Assembly (NCBI GenBank): GCA_963755155.1
Contig: CAVWIV010000003.1
Location: 186,001 to 250,000 of the forward strand
Direction of reading: 5' to 3'
Length of the DNA: 64,000 bases
Origin: PALSA-612 sp963755155
Lineage (GTDB): Bacteria > Actinomycetota > Thermoleophilia > Gaiellales > Gaiellaceae
The position numbers and the translations under genes are program-made. Below the pieces are notes generated by a model that ran no database searches, was not told the DNA's origin, and saw only the letters and a list, made by a program, of their open reading frames with translations. Shown piece by piece: positions 1-10,454 of the stretch (its first letter is position 1; each line of letters opens with the position of its first letter).

Positions 1-279
1 GAGCTTGCCGCTAGAGAAGGCGTGTCCCCCGCCGCGATGTCCAGGCATGTCGCCCGGCTCGTGCGCGCGGGCCTAGTCCGGCGGACCGCGGGGGCAGGCG
101 GCGACGGCCGGCGGGTGGGGATCGAGCTGACCGAAGAGGCGGAGCGCGTCCTCAGGCTCGTGCGCTCGAGGCGTACCGCGTGGCTCGTCGCGCGCCTGCG
201 GACACTCGACGACGACGCGCTGGCGGCTATCGACGACGCGGTCGAGCCGCTGCGCGCGCTCATCGAGGCCCGGCCGTGA
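1..279 (+). CDS. MarR-family transcriptional regulator, C-terminal part
   Basis: The frame is open from the first base of the window, so the start lies upstream. What is visible is the second half of a winged helix-turn-helix: recognition helix (SPAAMSRHVARLVRAGLV), a wing (RRTAGAGGDGRRVGIELTEEA) and a C-terminal dimerisation helix ending in LIEARP. This arrangement is typical of MarR repressors, which usually control an adjacent transporter. The stop overlaps the GTG of the MFS gene by 4 bases, so the two are translationally coupled, and the regulator probably controls that exporter. The ligand cannot be told. Confidence 0.8.
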   Translation, partial: ELAAREGVSPAAMSRHVARLVRAGLVRRTAGAGGDGRRVGIELTEEAERVLRLVRSRRTAWLVARLRTLDDDALAAIDDAVEPLRALIEARP

Positions 280-1535
280 CCGCGGCGTTCCTGCGCCTGA
301 ACCGGCGGACGTTCGCCAGCCTCCGGCATCGCAACTACCGGCTGTTCTTCGTCGGCCAGACGATCTCGGTCACCGGGGCGTGGATGCAGAACGTCGCGAT
401 GGCGTGGCTCGTGCTCGAGCTGACCGGCTCTCCGGTCGCGGTCGGCATCCTCGTCCTCTGCCAGTTCGTCCCGTTCAGCGTCTTCGGCCTCTTTGCCGGC
501 GTCTTCGCCGACCGGCTCGACCCGAGACGGCTCGTGATGGCGACACAGGCGGCCGCGATGGTCACGGCGACGCTCCTGGCGGTGCTGACGCTGCTCGGAA
601 ACATCGAGCCGTGGCAGGTCTACGTGCTCGCCGTGCTGCGAGGCATGGTGATGGTGTTCGACGCACCCGCGCGGCAGGCGTTCACGTATCAGATGGTCGG
701 GCCGGCCGAGCTCCCGAACGCGATCGCGCTCAACTCCTCGCTCTTCAACGCGGCACGCGTCGTCGGGCCCGCGATCGGCGGCGTGCTCGTCGCCGCGTTC
801 GGAGCCGGCTTGTGCTTCGCCGCCAACGCCGTGAGCTTCCTCGCGGTGCTCATCGCCCTGGCCGCGATGAGCGTCCACGACCTGGTTCCACTGAAGCGCG
901 ACGGCCCACGGCCGGCGATCTTCGCCGGGACGTGGGAGGCGGTGCGCTACGCGCGTCGCTCCCGGCGCGTGGGCATCGTGCTCGTGCTGGTCGCCGTCGT
1001 CAGCACCTTCGCGTTCAACTTCAACGTGCTGCTGCCGGTGCTTGCAGGGGAGACGCTCGACGCCGGGCCGGAGGTGTTCGGGATCCTGAGCGCGACCTTC
1101 GGGGCGGGCGCCCTCCTCGGTGCCTTGCTCTCCGCGACGATCGCGCGGGCGAGCCTAAGGCTGCTGCTACTGGGCATGGCGGGGTTCGGGCTCGCCGAGC
1201 TCCTGCTCGCACCCATACAAACGCTCGCCATGGCGGCGGCCTGCCTCTTCGCGGCCGGGCTCTGCTTCACGGTCTGGCACGCGAACGCCAACGCGTCCCT
1301 CCAACTCCGCGTGCCCGATGCGATCCGAGGCCGTGTGCTCGGGCTGTACTTCTACGCCTTCCTGGGGCTCCAGCCCGTCGGTGGTCTCCTCTCCGGCTGG
1401 CTCGCGGACGTCGGAGGCACCTCGCTGGCATTCGCGGTCGGCGGCACTGTGACGCTGGTCGCGACCGGCGTCGCGCTCGTCAGGCTCGGGGAAGTCCCTC
1501 GTCTCCGGCTCGCGCACACCTTTACTCGCACCTGA
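276..1535 (+). CDS. MFS exporter (EntS-like, MFS_3 type)
   Basis: About 419 residues with roughly twelve hydrophobic segments, the usual length for a major facilitator. The N-terminus (FASLRHRNYRLFFVGQTIS, then WMQNVAMAWLVLELTGSP) is the hallmark of the EntS/MFS_3 group of drug and siderophore exporters. The loop after helix 2 carries the MFS motif A-like stretch FADRLDPRRLV. The start is placed at the GTG overlapping the MarR stop (GTGA) because homology begins there; the open frame upstream of it is antisense-style arginine-rich shadow. It is a probable MarR-regulated efflux pump in the cytoplasmic membrane; substrate unknown. Confidence 0.85.
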   Translation: MTAAFLRLNRRTFASLRHRNYRLFFVGQTISVTGAWMQNVAMAWLVLELTGSPVAVGILVLCQFVPFSVFGLFAGVFADRLDPRRLVMATQAAAMVTATLLAVLTLLGNIEPWQVYVLAVLRGMVMVFDAPARQAFTYQMVGPAELPNAIALNSSLFNAARVVGPAIGGVLVAAFGAGLCFAANAVSFLAVLIALAAMSVHDLVPLKRDGPRPAIFAGTWEAVRYARRSRRVGIVLVLVAVVSTFAFNFNVLLPVLAGETLDAGPEVFGILSATFGAGALLGALLSATIARASLRLLLLGMAGFGLAELLLAPIQTLAMAAACLFAAGLCFTVWHANANASLQLRVPDAIRGRVLGLYFYAFLGLQPVGGLLSGWLADVGGTSLAFAVGGTVTLVATGVALVRLGEVPRLRLAHTFTRT

Positions 1536-1627
1536 TCGCGTCTTTTCCCCCGCCGCACCGCTCTCTGACCTGAGCGGGCAATAGATCCGCCTGCAGGTGA
1601 ACGGTCATCTACAGGAGGGGGTTCAAG

Positions 1628-2113
1628 ATGGCAGGCAAGGCAGTGCTCCTCGCGATTGGCGCGAGCCTCGTGCTCGCGGCAGCCGCCTACGGGGCTCTCA
1701 TCGTCGGCACGCCGGGTAACGACCAGCTCGTCGGAACTCCGCAGGCCGACCGGGTCTACGCGCTCGGAGGCAACGACTCGATCCGCGCGCGGGGCGGGAA
1801 CGACGAGATCCACGGCCAGGGCGACGGCGACCGCATCAAGGCGGGAGCCGGTGACGACGAGTCGTACGGTGGCGGCGGCCCGGACTCGATGTGGGCCGGC
1901 CGCGGGGCCGACAGGCAGTTCGGCGGGCCGGGGGACGACGTCCTTCACGCCCTCGCCGACGACGACCAGATGGACGGTCTCGACTGCGGCCCGGGCCAGG
2001 ACGTCGCGTGGCTCAACCAGGCCGAGCGGGGCCTCTACCGCATCGCCAACTGCGAGGTCCTGAAGATCGTCGTTCCGACGGCCGAGCAGCTCGCGGAGGA
2101 GGACGAGGACTAG
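1628..2113 (+). CDS. secreted RTX-type (hemolysin-like) calcium-binding repeat protein
   Basis: A 161-residue protein with a signal peptide (residues 1-23, ending near AAAYGA) followed by about six glycine/aspartate-rich nonapeptide-like repeats of the GGNDxxxxx type (GTPGNDQLVG, ALGGNDSIRA, RGGNDEIHG, GAGDDESYGG, GPGDDVLHA). Such repeats bind calcium and fold into a parallel beta-roll outside the cell. The tail is acidic (AEQLAEEDED). A strong ribosome binding site (AGGAGGGGG, about 1615-1623) fixes the ATG. The next gene starts with the same repeat type, so the two look like tandem paralogues. No enzymatic domain is visible. Confidence 0.75.
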   Translation: MAGKAVLLAIGASLVLAAAAYGALIVGTPGNDQLVGTPQADRVYALGGNDSIRARGGNDEIHGQGDGDRIKAGAGDDESYGGGGPDSMWAGRGADRQFGGPGDDVLHALADDDQMDGLDCGPGQDVAWLNQAERGLYRIANCEVLKIVVPTAEQLAEEDED

Positions 2114-2127
2114 CCTCGTCGCTTCCG

Positions 2128-2160
2128 GCCAGGGGACAGTCACTGCGACTGTCCCCTGGC
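2128..2160. repeat. perfect 14-bp inverted repeat, possible terminator or REP-like element
   Basis: The arms GCCAGGGGACAGTC (2128-2141) and GACTGTCCCCTGGC (2147-2160) pair perfectly around a 5-base loop. The hairpin sits 14 bases after the RTX gene stop and just before the promoter of the next gene. No T-run follows, so it is either a factor-assisted terminator/mRNA stabiliser or a copy of a dispersed palindromic repeat. Confidence 0.75.
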
Positions 2161-2183
2161 TCGTTCCAGCTACCTTGAGCGCC

Positions 2184-3796
2184 ATGCTCCGCCTCGCAGC
2201 AGCCCTCGCCGCAAGTGCGCTGCTCGCGGGCCTGGCGTCCGCGGCGACCGTCACGGGCACGCCCGGCGCGGACAACCTCAAAGGAACGCCGCGCGCGGAC
2301 GTTCTCGACGGGCGCGGGGGAAGGACACGCTCCTCGGGCTGACCGGGGCCGATGTGATCCTCGGCGGGCCCGGGCGTGACACGATCGCCGCCGGCAAGGG
2401 CGACGACCGCGTGCCCGCGCACGGCGACGGCACGCGCGACCGCGTCGCCTGCGGCCCCGGCCGCGACATCGTCACGGCCGACGCTTCGGATCTCGTCCAA
2501 CGCGACTGCGAGGTCGTGTCCCGACAGGTCTCGGCCGACCTGACGAGCGACCCGATCGGCCAGCACGCAACGCAGGCCGAGCCCGACACGTTCGCCTTCG
2601 GCTCGACCGTCGTCGCGGTGGTCCAGGTCGGCCGCGTCTTCGAAGGCGGAGCGGTCGCCATCGGCTTCGCCACCTCGCGCGACGGCGGTGCGACCTGGAA
2701 GGCCGGCCTGCTGCCGGGCCTGACGGACTCGTCTCCGCGGCCAGGGCCGGCCGATCGTGCGAGCGATCCCGTCGTCGTGTACGACGCCGCGCACGGCACG
2801 TGGCTCGCGGCGACCCTGGGCATCTCCGAGCGAGAGGCCTCCTACCACCTCTACGTCAACCGGTCACCCGACGGGCTGACGTGGTCGACGCCCGTCGCCG
2901 CCGTGACGACGCCGACCGGCGACCTCGACAAGGAGTGGATCACGTGCGACAACGGTCGCTCGAGCCCGTTCTTCGGACGCTGCTACCTCTCGTACTTCCA
3001 TGTCGGCTCGGGCGAGATCCGGACGACGTTCTCCTCCGACGGCGGCCTGACCTGGAGCACGCCGGTCGCGAGCTCTCCGGTCCCCGGCGAGGAAGTCGGC
3101 TTCAACGGCGCGCAGCCGCTCGTCCTTCCGAACGGCACGCTTGTCGTCGTCTACACGTCCTTCGCCGACGCGCGCTTCAACGCGCGCAGCGAGCTCGCCG
3201 CCACGAGATCGACGGATGGCGGAGCCACGTTCTCGGCGCCCGTCCGCATCGCCCCTCTCTCGACGGCGTCGATTCCGGCGATCCGCACGTTCGCCCTCGC
3301 GTCGGCCGAGGTCGACGCGGCAGGCCGCATGTACGTGGCGTGGGAGGGTTGCCCGGGCGGCGGACCGTGCTCCGCGAGCCGCATCGTCATGTCCACCTCC
3401 GCCGACGGCGTGACGTGGACGCCCGCACAGTCGGTGACGACGGGAACCCAGGCTGTCGACCACTTCCTCCCCGGCATCGCGGCGAGCCCGATCGCCGCCG
3501 GCAGGCTCGCGCTCGTCTACCACTCGATCCCCGACGACTGCGCGAACGTCACCGGCTGTGCCGGCATCGACGTGTTCCATACGACGTCGAGGGACGGCGG
3601 CAGGACGTGGTCGCGGCAGCAACGCCTCACGGCGGAATCGATCGCGCTCGACTCGATCGCCCGCACGCGCCTCGGCCTCATGCTCGCCGACTACGTCTCG
3701 ACGTCGTTCGTCCGCGGACGCCCCGTGTCGGTGTTCGTGCTCGCGTCCGCCCGCGTCAACGGCCGCTTCCGGCAGGCCACGTTCGCCCACCGGTAA
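2184..3796 (+). CDS. secreted RTX-repeat plus BNR/sialidase-like protein (frameshifted)
   Basis: A signal peptide (MLRLAAALAASALLAGLASA) and one RTX-like repeat (TGTPGADNLKGTPRADVLDG) are in one frame. The frame breaks at a run of five G (2316-2320) and resumes with KDTLLGLTGADVILGGPGRD, so one G appears to be missing. The rest, about 480 residues, carries at least six Asp-box motifs of the S/T-x-D-G-x-T-W type (for example SRDGGATW, SPDGLTW, SSDGGLTW, STDGGATF, SADGVTW, SRDGGRTW), the signature of BNR/sialidase beta-propellers. The catalytic arginine triad of true sialidases was not confirmed, so glycan binding or hydrolysis is only a possibility. A TACCTT hexamer (2171-2176) lies 7 bases before the ATG. 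Confidence 0.7.
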
Positions 3797-3799
3797 CAG

Positions 3800-4828
3800 C
3801 TACTCGATAGTCCAGGAGTCCCCGGCGCGCAGGAGGGCGGCGAGATCGCCCTCGCCACGCTGCGCACGCGCGTCGTCGATCTGACCCTGTAGCAGGTCGT
3901 CGTACACGGGCTGCTCGACGTCACGGAACACTCCGACGGGCGCCACGCCGACGGTGGACAGCGTCAGCCGGCTGAGCGCGAAGGCCAGACTCGGCTCGGG
4001 GTGATGCTCGTCGTAGACGAGCAGGGCGTCCTCCCCCACCTCGTCGACCGCGACGATTTCCGCGGAGCCGTCCTCGCGGACGCGGACGCCGCGTTCACCG
4101 TCGGCGCCGAAGCGCACAGGCTCGCCGTGCCGAAGGTAGATGCGATTCTCCTCGGCGTCGCGCACGGCCTCGAACGCGTTGTCGTTGTAGATGTTGCAGT
4201 TCTGGAGGATCTCGACGAATGACGCGCCGCGGTGTGCCGCCGCCCTTCGCAAGACCTCGGCCACGTGCTTGCGATCCGTGTCGATGGCCCGAGCCACGAA
4301 GCTCGCCTCGGCCCCGATGGCGACGCCGAGCGGGTTGAACGGCTGATCGATGGAGCCGGCGGGCGTAGAGCCCGAACGCTGCCCGCGAGGGCTCGTCGGC
4401 GAGTACTGCCCCTTCGTCAGGCCGTAGACCTCGTTGTTGAAGAGGAGGATCGTGATGTTCACGTTGCGCCGCAGCGCGTGAATGAGGTGGTTGCCACCGA
4501 TCGACAGCGCGTCGCCGTCACCCGTGACGACCCAGACGGACAGGTCGGCACGCGTGGTGGCGAGCCCGGTGGCGATCGCGGGCGCGCGGCCGTGGATCGA
4601 GTGCATCCCGTACGTCTCCATGTAGTACGGGAAGCGCGCGGCGCAGCCGATTCCCGACACGAAGACGATGCGCTCGCGCGGAATCCCGAGCTCGGGCATG
4701 AACTGCTGGACTGTGGCGAGGATCGCGTAGTCGCCGCAGCCCGGACACCAGCGGACTTCCTGGTCGGACTTCAGGTCCTTCGCGGTCAAGGTCAGCTTGC
4801 CGTTGCCGTTGCCGCTCTTCTCGGTCAC
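3800..4828 (-). CDS. korB: 2-oxoacid:ferredoxin oxidoreductase beta subunit
   Basis: A 342-residue TPP-binding subunit of a two-subunit 2-oxoacid (probably 2-oxoglutarate):ferredoxin oxidoreductase. It oxidatively decarboxylates the 2-oxoacid to acyl-CoA and reduces ferredoxin. Visible: cysteines of the iron-sulfur site (WCPGCGDYAIL, about residues 28-31, and GIGCAARF at 62), and the TPP/Mg motif GDGDALSIGG...NNEVYGLTKGQYSPTS. The GTG start overlaps the korA stop by 4 bases (GTGA). Substrate choice between 2-oxoglutarate and pyruvate is inferred from the fused gamma-alpha partner. Confidence 0.92.
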   Translation of the reverse strand: MTEKSGNGNGKLTLTAKDLKSDQEVRWCPGCGDYAILATVQQFMPELGIPRERIVFVSGIGCAARFPYYMETYGMHSIHGRAPAIATGLATTRADLSVWVVTGDGDALSIGGNHLIHALRRNVNITILLFNNEVYGLTKGQYSPTSPRGQRSGSTPAGSIDQPFNPLGVAIGAEASFVARAIDTDRKHVAEVLRRAAAHRGASFVEILQNCNIYNDNAFEAVRDAEENRIYLRHGEPVRFGADGERGVRVREDGSAEIVAVDEVGEDALLVYDEHHPEPSLAFALSRLTLSTVGVAPVGVFRDVEQPVYDDLLQGQIDDARAQRGEGDLAALLRAGDSWTIE

Positions 4829-6663
4829 AGCATCGCTCCGATTGCCTCCGAGAGCTCGCTCGCGCGGAAGGGCACGCCGCGCACGCGGTTGTAGCCGACC
4901 GCGTCCACGAGGAACTCCGCGCGGACGAGCTTCAGCAGCTGGCCGAGGTTCATCTCGGGGATGAGCACACGGTCGTAGCTCCGCAACACCTCGCCCGTGT
5001 TGCGCGGCAGCGGGTTGAGGTAGCGGACGTGCGCGTGGGCGACGTTGCCGCCGTCCGCGCGGACGCGCCGCACGCCCGCCGCGATCGAGCCGTAGGTGCC
5101 GCCCCAGCCGAGCACGAGCAACGACGCGCCGTCGGGGTCGTCGACCTCGAGCTCGGGGATGCCGGCGGCGATCCCGGCCACCTTCTGCGCGCGGAGACGG
5201 GTCATCGCGTCGTGGTTGTCCGGGTCGTACGAGATGTTGCCCGTCACGTCCTCCTTCTCCAGGCCGCCGATCCGGTGCTCGAGGCCGGGCGTCCCGGGAA
5301 GCGCCCACTGGCGCGCAAGCGTCTCCGGGTCGCGGACGTAGGGCAGGAACTTGCCCTCGGAGTTGGGCTTTGTTGCGAACTCGATCTCGAGCGAAGGAAG
5401 GGCGTCGACCTCGGGGATGAGCCACGGCTCGGCGCCGTTCGCGAGGTACGCGTCGGAGAGGAGGTAGACGGGAGTGCGGTACTTGAGCGCGATCCGGCAG
5501 GCCTCGAGCGCGACGTCGAAGCAGTCGCCCGGTCTCGAGGCGGCGAGCACGGGCACCGGCGACTCCGAGTTGCGCCCGTACATCACCATCAGCAGGTCGG
5601 CCTGCTCCGGCTTCGTCGGCATGCCCGTCGACGGCCCGGCCCGCTGCACGTCGACGATCACGAGCGGCAGCTCGAGCGCGACAGCGAGCCCCACGGTCTC
5701 AGACTTCAGCACGATCCCCGGTCCGGCCGACGTCGTCACGCCGAGCGCGCCGCCGAACGACGCGCCGAGCGCGGCGCCGACGGCAGCGATCTCGTCCTCG
5801 GCCTGGAACGTGCGGACCCCGAAGTGCTTGTACCGCGCGAGCTCCTCGAGGATGCCGGAGGCGGGCGTGATCGGATATGCGCCGAGAAAGAGGTCGAGCC
5901 CGCTCTGGATCGACGCGGCGACGAGGCCGAGCGACAGCGCCTCGTTCCCAGTGATGTTGCGGTAGACGCCCGGCGCGAGCTTTGCGGGCCGCACCTCGTA
6001 CGAGACGATGAAGTCCTCGCTCGTCTCGCCGTAGTTGTAGCCGGCCTTGAACGCGAGCGTGTTGCCGTCGACGAGCTCCGTCCGTCCCGCGAACTTCGTC
6101 TGGATGAAGTCGAGCGTCGACTCGATCGGCCGGCCGTAGAGCCACGACATGAGGCCAAGCGCGAAGAAGTTCTTCGAGCGCTCCGCCTCGCGCGGCGTGA
6201 TGTCCTCGACCTCCTTCAGCGCCTCCACCGTCATCGTGCTGAGCGGCACCGCGTGGACGTTGTACGGCTCGAGCGTCCCGTCCTCGAGCGGGTTTGCGGT
6301 GTAGCCGGCCTTCTGGAGATTGCGATCGCTGAACGCGTCGCGGTTGACGATGAGCGTTCCGCGCTCGCGGAGATCCGCGATGTTCGTCTTCAACGCCGCC
6401 GGGTTCATGGCCACGAGCACGTCGGGCTGGTCGCCGGGCGTGAGGATCTCATGGTCGGCGAAGTGGATCTGGAAGCCCGACACGCCCGGCAGCGAGCCCG
6501 CGGGCGCACGGATCTCAGCCGGGAAGTCCGGCAGCGTGGAGAGGTCGTTGCCGACCACGGCCGTCTCGGTCGTGAAGCGCCCCCCGGTCAGCTGCATGCC
6601 GTCGCCGGAGTCGCCGGCGAAGCGAATCGTGACTTGCTCGAGCTGCTCGACGGCTTTTGCCAT
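4825..6663 (-). CDS. korA: 2-oxoacid:ferredoxin oxidoreductase alpha subunit (gamma-alpha fusion)
   Basis: About 612 residues. The N-terminal 200 residues are the gamma-type domain (FAGDSGDGMQLTGGRF, then NPAALKTNI); the remainder is the pyrimidine-binding alpha domain (LGAYPITPASGILEELA, then TSAGPGIVLKSETVGLA) with a C-terminal domain II. This is the KorA architecture. Upstream, TACCTT (reverse of 6671-6676) lies exactly 7 bases before ATG 6663, arguing for this leaderless start; a TTG three codons earlier (6672) is an alternative. Forms an operon with korB and is divergent from the NfeD-like gene. Confidence 0.9.
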   Translation of the reverse strand: MAKAVEQLEQVTIRFAGDSGDGMQLTGGRFTTETAVVGNDLSTLPDFPAEIRAPAGSLPGVSGFQIHFADHEILTPGDQPDVLVAMNPAALKTNIADLRERGTLIVNRDAFSDRNLQKAGYTANPLEDGTLEPYNVHAVPLSTMTVEALKEVEDITPREAERSKNFFALGLMSWLYGRPIESTLDFIQTKFAGRTELVDGNTLAFKAGYNYGETSEDFIVSYEVRPAKLAPGVYRNITGNEALSLGLVAASIQSGLDLFLGAYPITPASGILEELARYKHFGVRTFQAEDEIAAVGAALGASFGGALGVTTSAGPGIVLKSETVGLAVALELPLVIVDVQRAGPSTGMPTKPEQADLLMVMYGRNSESPVPVLAASRPGDCFDVALEACRIALKYRTPVYLLSDAYLANGAEPWLIPEVDALPSLEIEFATKPNSEGKFLPYVRDPETLARQWALPGTPGLEHRIGGLEKEDVTGNISYDPDNHDAMTRLRAQKVAGIAAGIPELEVDDPDGASLLVLGWGGTYGSIAAGVRRVRADGGNVAHAHVRYLNPLPRNTGEVLRSYDRVLIPEMNLGQLLKLVRAEFLVDAVGYNRVRGVPFRASELSEAIGAML

Positions 6664-6670
6664 CCCTCTC

Positions 6671-6700
6671 AAGGTAGCGCACTGCGCAGCGACCTACGAT
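6671..6700. promoter_or_regulatory. divergent leaderless promoters, korA and NfeD-like gene
   Basis: Minus-strand hexamer TACCTT (6671-6676) ends 7 bases from the korA ATG; plus-strand TACGAT (6695-6700) ends 7 bases from the GTG at 6708. Both fit the TANNNT-N6-8-start pattern seen repeatedly in this window. Confidence 0.55.
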
Positions 6701-6707
6701 TGCTCAC

Positions 6708-7025
6708 GTGAGCCTCATCATCGCCCTCGCGCTCGCGATCTTCGTCCTGCCGTCGCCCTGGAACCTCATCGTGGTCGTCGCGGCGGCCCTGTGGGAGCTG
6801 GCGACGGCGCTCGGGGGCCTCTGGTGGTCGCAGCGGCGGGCGATCACGGTCGGCGTCGAGGCGCTCATGGGGCGCGAGGTGGAGGTGCGCAGAGCCTGCC
6901 GCCCACTCGGCGAGGTTCGCGTGCGCGGTGAGATCTGGCAGGCGCGCTGCAACGAGGGAGCCGACGTCGGCGATGCCGTGCGCATCGTCGGCCTCGACGG
7001 GCTTACGCTGCTGGTGGAGCCAGTA

Positions 7026-7037
<12 letters not shown>
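6708..7037 (+). CDS. NfeD-like membrane protein with OB-fold domain
   Basis: 109 residues. Residues 2-35 hold two hydrophobic segments (LIIALALAIFVLPSPWNLIVVVAAALWELATAL); the C-terminal 60 residues (GVEALMGREVEVRRACRPLGEVRVRGEIW...GDAVRIVGLDGLTLLVEPV) match the soluble NfeD beta-barrel. NfeD proteins usually accompany SPFH/stomatin membrane-microdomain proteins or membrane serine proteases, but no such partner is adjacent, so this is an orphan short form. Its 3' end overlaps the convergent helicase gene by 12 bases. Confidence 0.75.
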
Positions 7038-8201
<1,164 letters not shown>

Positions 8202-8208
8202 CGTTCGA

Positions 8209-8214
8209 CTCCTT
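8209..8214 (-). promoter_or_regulatory. ribosome binding site fixing a TTG start
   Basis: AAGGAG on the minus strand, 7 bases before the TTG of the DEAD-box helicase; no ATG or GTG is placed as well. Confidence 0.7.
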
Positions 8215-8316
8215 ACGGTTCGAGGTCGAGATCAACGACTCGAAACACCCGAAGGAGGAACGAGAAGCTAAATCTCACGGGTCAGCCGGATGCCGACCGT
8301 GCCAAGACGGTAGCAG

Positions 8317-9756
8317 TCAGGGTCGGTCAGACCGCTGGATAAGCGAGCCGCAGAGCCACCAGAGGCAGTACGCGAGCCAGGGAACGCCATACGCGTCGGT
8401 CTGGATGCCGAGCGCGAGCACGGCGGCAAACGCGGCCGCGGCGCCCGCGGCGGCGACGCGGAAGGCGGCGTCGGTGGCAGCCCACGCCGAGCGCACGAGG
8501 GCGACGAGCAGCGCGAGGCTCCAGGCGATGAGCAGCAGTGCGCCGGCGAGACCCGTCTCGACGCCCGTCTCCGTGTAGTTCGACTCGCCGGCTTGCAGCG
8601 GCACGCCGAAGCGCACCGCGATCGCGCCTGCGTTTCCGAGCCCGTAGCCCTGGGGATGCTCGAAAACCGTCTCAATCCCGTCGCGGAGGCTTTGCCAGTG
8701 GCTACGGAGCGACGGCTCACCGGGGTTGAGGGCGAGTGAGCTGCCGCCCGGCAGGTCGCCGTGCTTGCGCGCCTGCTCCTCCTGGTAAGGCAGGTCTTCC
8801 GGGAAGAAGTGCGTCTCGGGCGCGACCGACGTGAAGGCGAACGCGAAGCCGACGCCGGCCGCGAGCACAACGGCCGTGGCCGCGACCGGCCACCAGCGCC
8901 TGAGTGCGATCGCCAGCACGACGAACGCGCCGGCGAGCGCGAGCAGCGACGAGCGCGAGAGCGTGAAGAGGAGCGCGGCCGCGCAGAGCGCGACGAGGAC
9001 GACGGCGAGCGGCCGTCGGGCGCGGTCCTGCCAGGCGATCCCCGCGAAGAGCAGCGCGACGACGAGCGAGAACGCCGTCGCGAGCGGGCTGATGAAGCTC
9101 GCCACGAGCCGCCTGAAGAGACCGTCCTCGGTGTTGAACGCCCAGTTGTCGGGGAGCCCGCCCGGGCCGTGGTAGTCGAAGCCGAGCTCGTTGCGGAAGT
9201 AGCCGACCGCCCCTGAGCCGCGCCACGACTCGACATCCACGGCGTAGAGGTCCACGAGCCCGCCGACGGCGAGCGCGGCGCCTGCTCCCAGCAGTGCCCA
9301 GCCGATCCGGCGCAGCTCGTCGCGGCTCACGATCAACGACCGGCCGATGAAGTACGCCACGACCGGGACGAGCCCGTGTCGGAGGCTGTAGAGAATCGCC
9401 TTCGCGCCCGCCGCTCCGTCCAGCACGTCCTGCGGGATGAGCGCGTAGATGCAGACGACGGCTGCGAACGCGAGCGCGAGCCAGTCGACCACGCGCGGTC
9501 GGAAAGGGAGCTCGCGCGCGCGGATCGCGTCGGTGGCGACCCGCCCTACGGCCACGGCGAGCAGTGCCTCCTTCCACCCCTGCACGACATCGATCTCCCA
9601 CCCGCGCAGCCCTGCGTCGTAGAGCAGCGACAGCACGAGGTTGTGGAGGGCGAGGCCGACGATGAAGACGTAGAGCGCGACGATCGGGCGCCGCCAGACG
9701 GCGACCGCGGCCACGGCGAGCGCGACGCCGTACAGAGCGAGCACGAGCGGTGTCAC
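8317..9756 (-). CDS. O-antigen ligase/polymerase-like integral membrane protein
   Basis: 479 residues with about eleven hydrophobic helices. A large extracytoplasmic loop near residues 310-370 (APETHFFPEDLPYQEEQ...LRSHWQSLRDGIETVFEHPQGYGLGNAG) has the H-x-x-x-x-x-G and GLGxxG style of WaaL/Wzy O-antigen ligases, which join or polymerise surface polysaccharide on a lipid carrier. The neighbouring gene, overlapping by 4 bases, is a methyltransferase, consistent with glycan modification, but no glycosyltransferases are nearby. GTG start coupled to the methyltransferase stop. Confidence 0.7.
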   Translation of the reverse strand: MTPLVLALYGVALAVAAVAVWRRPIVALYVFIVGLALHNLVLSLLYDAGLRGWEIDVVQGWKEALLAVAVGRVATDAIRARELPFRPRVVDWLALAFAAVVCIYALIPQDVLDGAAGAKAILYSLRHGLVPVVAYFIGRSLIVSRDELRRIGWALLGAGAALAVGGLVDLYAVDVESWRGSGAVGYFRNELGFDYHGPGGLPDNWAFNTEDGLFRRLVASFISPLATAFSLVVALLFAGIAWQDRARRPLAVVLVALCAAALLFTLSRSSLLALAGAFVVLAIALRRWWPVAATAVVLAAGVGFAFAFTSVAPETHFFPEDLPYQEEQARKHGDLPGGSSLALNPGEPSLRSHWQSLRDGIETVFEHPQGYGLGNAGAIAVRFGVPLQAGESNYTETGVETGLAGALLLIAWSLALLVALVRSAWAATDAAFRVAAAGAAAAFAAVLALGIQTDAYGVPWLAYCLWWLCGSLIQRSDRP

Positions 9757-10448
9757 GCCGCGCGCTCCAGGCGCAGGAACACCTCGCGCGCGTAACGGTA
9801 CGGCGACTCCGGACTCTCGTCGCGCGCCGCCGTGCGCAGGCCCGCGTCAGCGAGCCCGGCCTGGAGCTCTGCTTCGGTGAGCCTCGTTCCGCGATAGGCG
9901 GCTTCAACCGTCACGTCACGTCGAACGAGGCGCGCGATCGGCACGGCCACGCTCCGGGCGACTCGCCAGAGCCGGGGCCGGACGCCGCCGTCCATGACAG
10001 GCAGCTGGACGAACGCGCTACCTGCCGACGAGAGCACGCGGGCGAACTCCTCGAGGTAGCCGAGCACGACGAGCCGCTCCGGCAGGTGCTGCAGCACGAG
10101 GTAGCAGACGAGCGTGTCCGCGATCGCGTCCTCGACGGTCTCGAGCCGGTCGCCGGCGACGAGGCGGAAGTCGACGTTCGGCGCGGTCAACGCCGACTGG
10201 GCGCGCTCGAGCATCCCCTGCGAGACGTCGACGGCGACGACACGGTCGAAGCGCTCGGCGAGCACGCCGGTCATGCGGCCCGGGCCGCAGCCGACCTCGA
10301 CGCAGACGCCGCCTCGCGGATCCGCGCCAAGCCGCCCGAACAGGCCCTCGAGCTCGGCCCGCGCGGTCGCCGGATCGCCCACGAGCTCGTCGACGCGGTC
10401 GGACGCGGCCGCCGCATCCCACGTCTGCCTCATCCCGTGCCCGGACAC
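9753..10448 (-). CDS. class I SAM-dependent methyltransferase
   Basis: 231 residues. SAM-binding motif I is VCVEVGCGPGRMTGVLAE, followed by the acidic end of strand 2 (VVAVDVSQGMLERA), motif II-like VDFRLVAGDRLE and DTLVCYLVLQHLPE. The target is unknown; co-transcription with the O-antigen-ligase-like gene suggests a surface glycan or lipid. The GTG start sits 6 bases after a minus-strand TACCCT (10455-10460), so it appears leaderless. Confidence 0.85.
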   Translation of the reverse strand: MSGHGMRQTWDAAAASDRVDELVGDPATARAELEGLFGRLGADPRGGVCVEVGCGPGRMTGVLAERFDRVVAVDVSQGMLERAQSALTAPNVDFRLVAGDRLETVEDAIADTLVCYLVLQHLPERLVVLGYLEEFARVLSSAGSAFVQLPVMDGGVRPRLWRVARSVAVPIARLVRRDVTVEAAYRGTRLTEAELQAGLADAGLRTAARDESPESPYRYAREVFLRLERAA

Positions 10449-10454
10449 CGGCAG

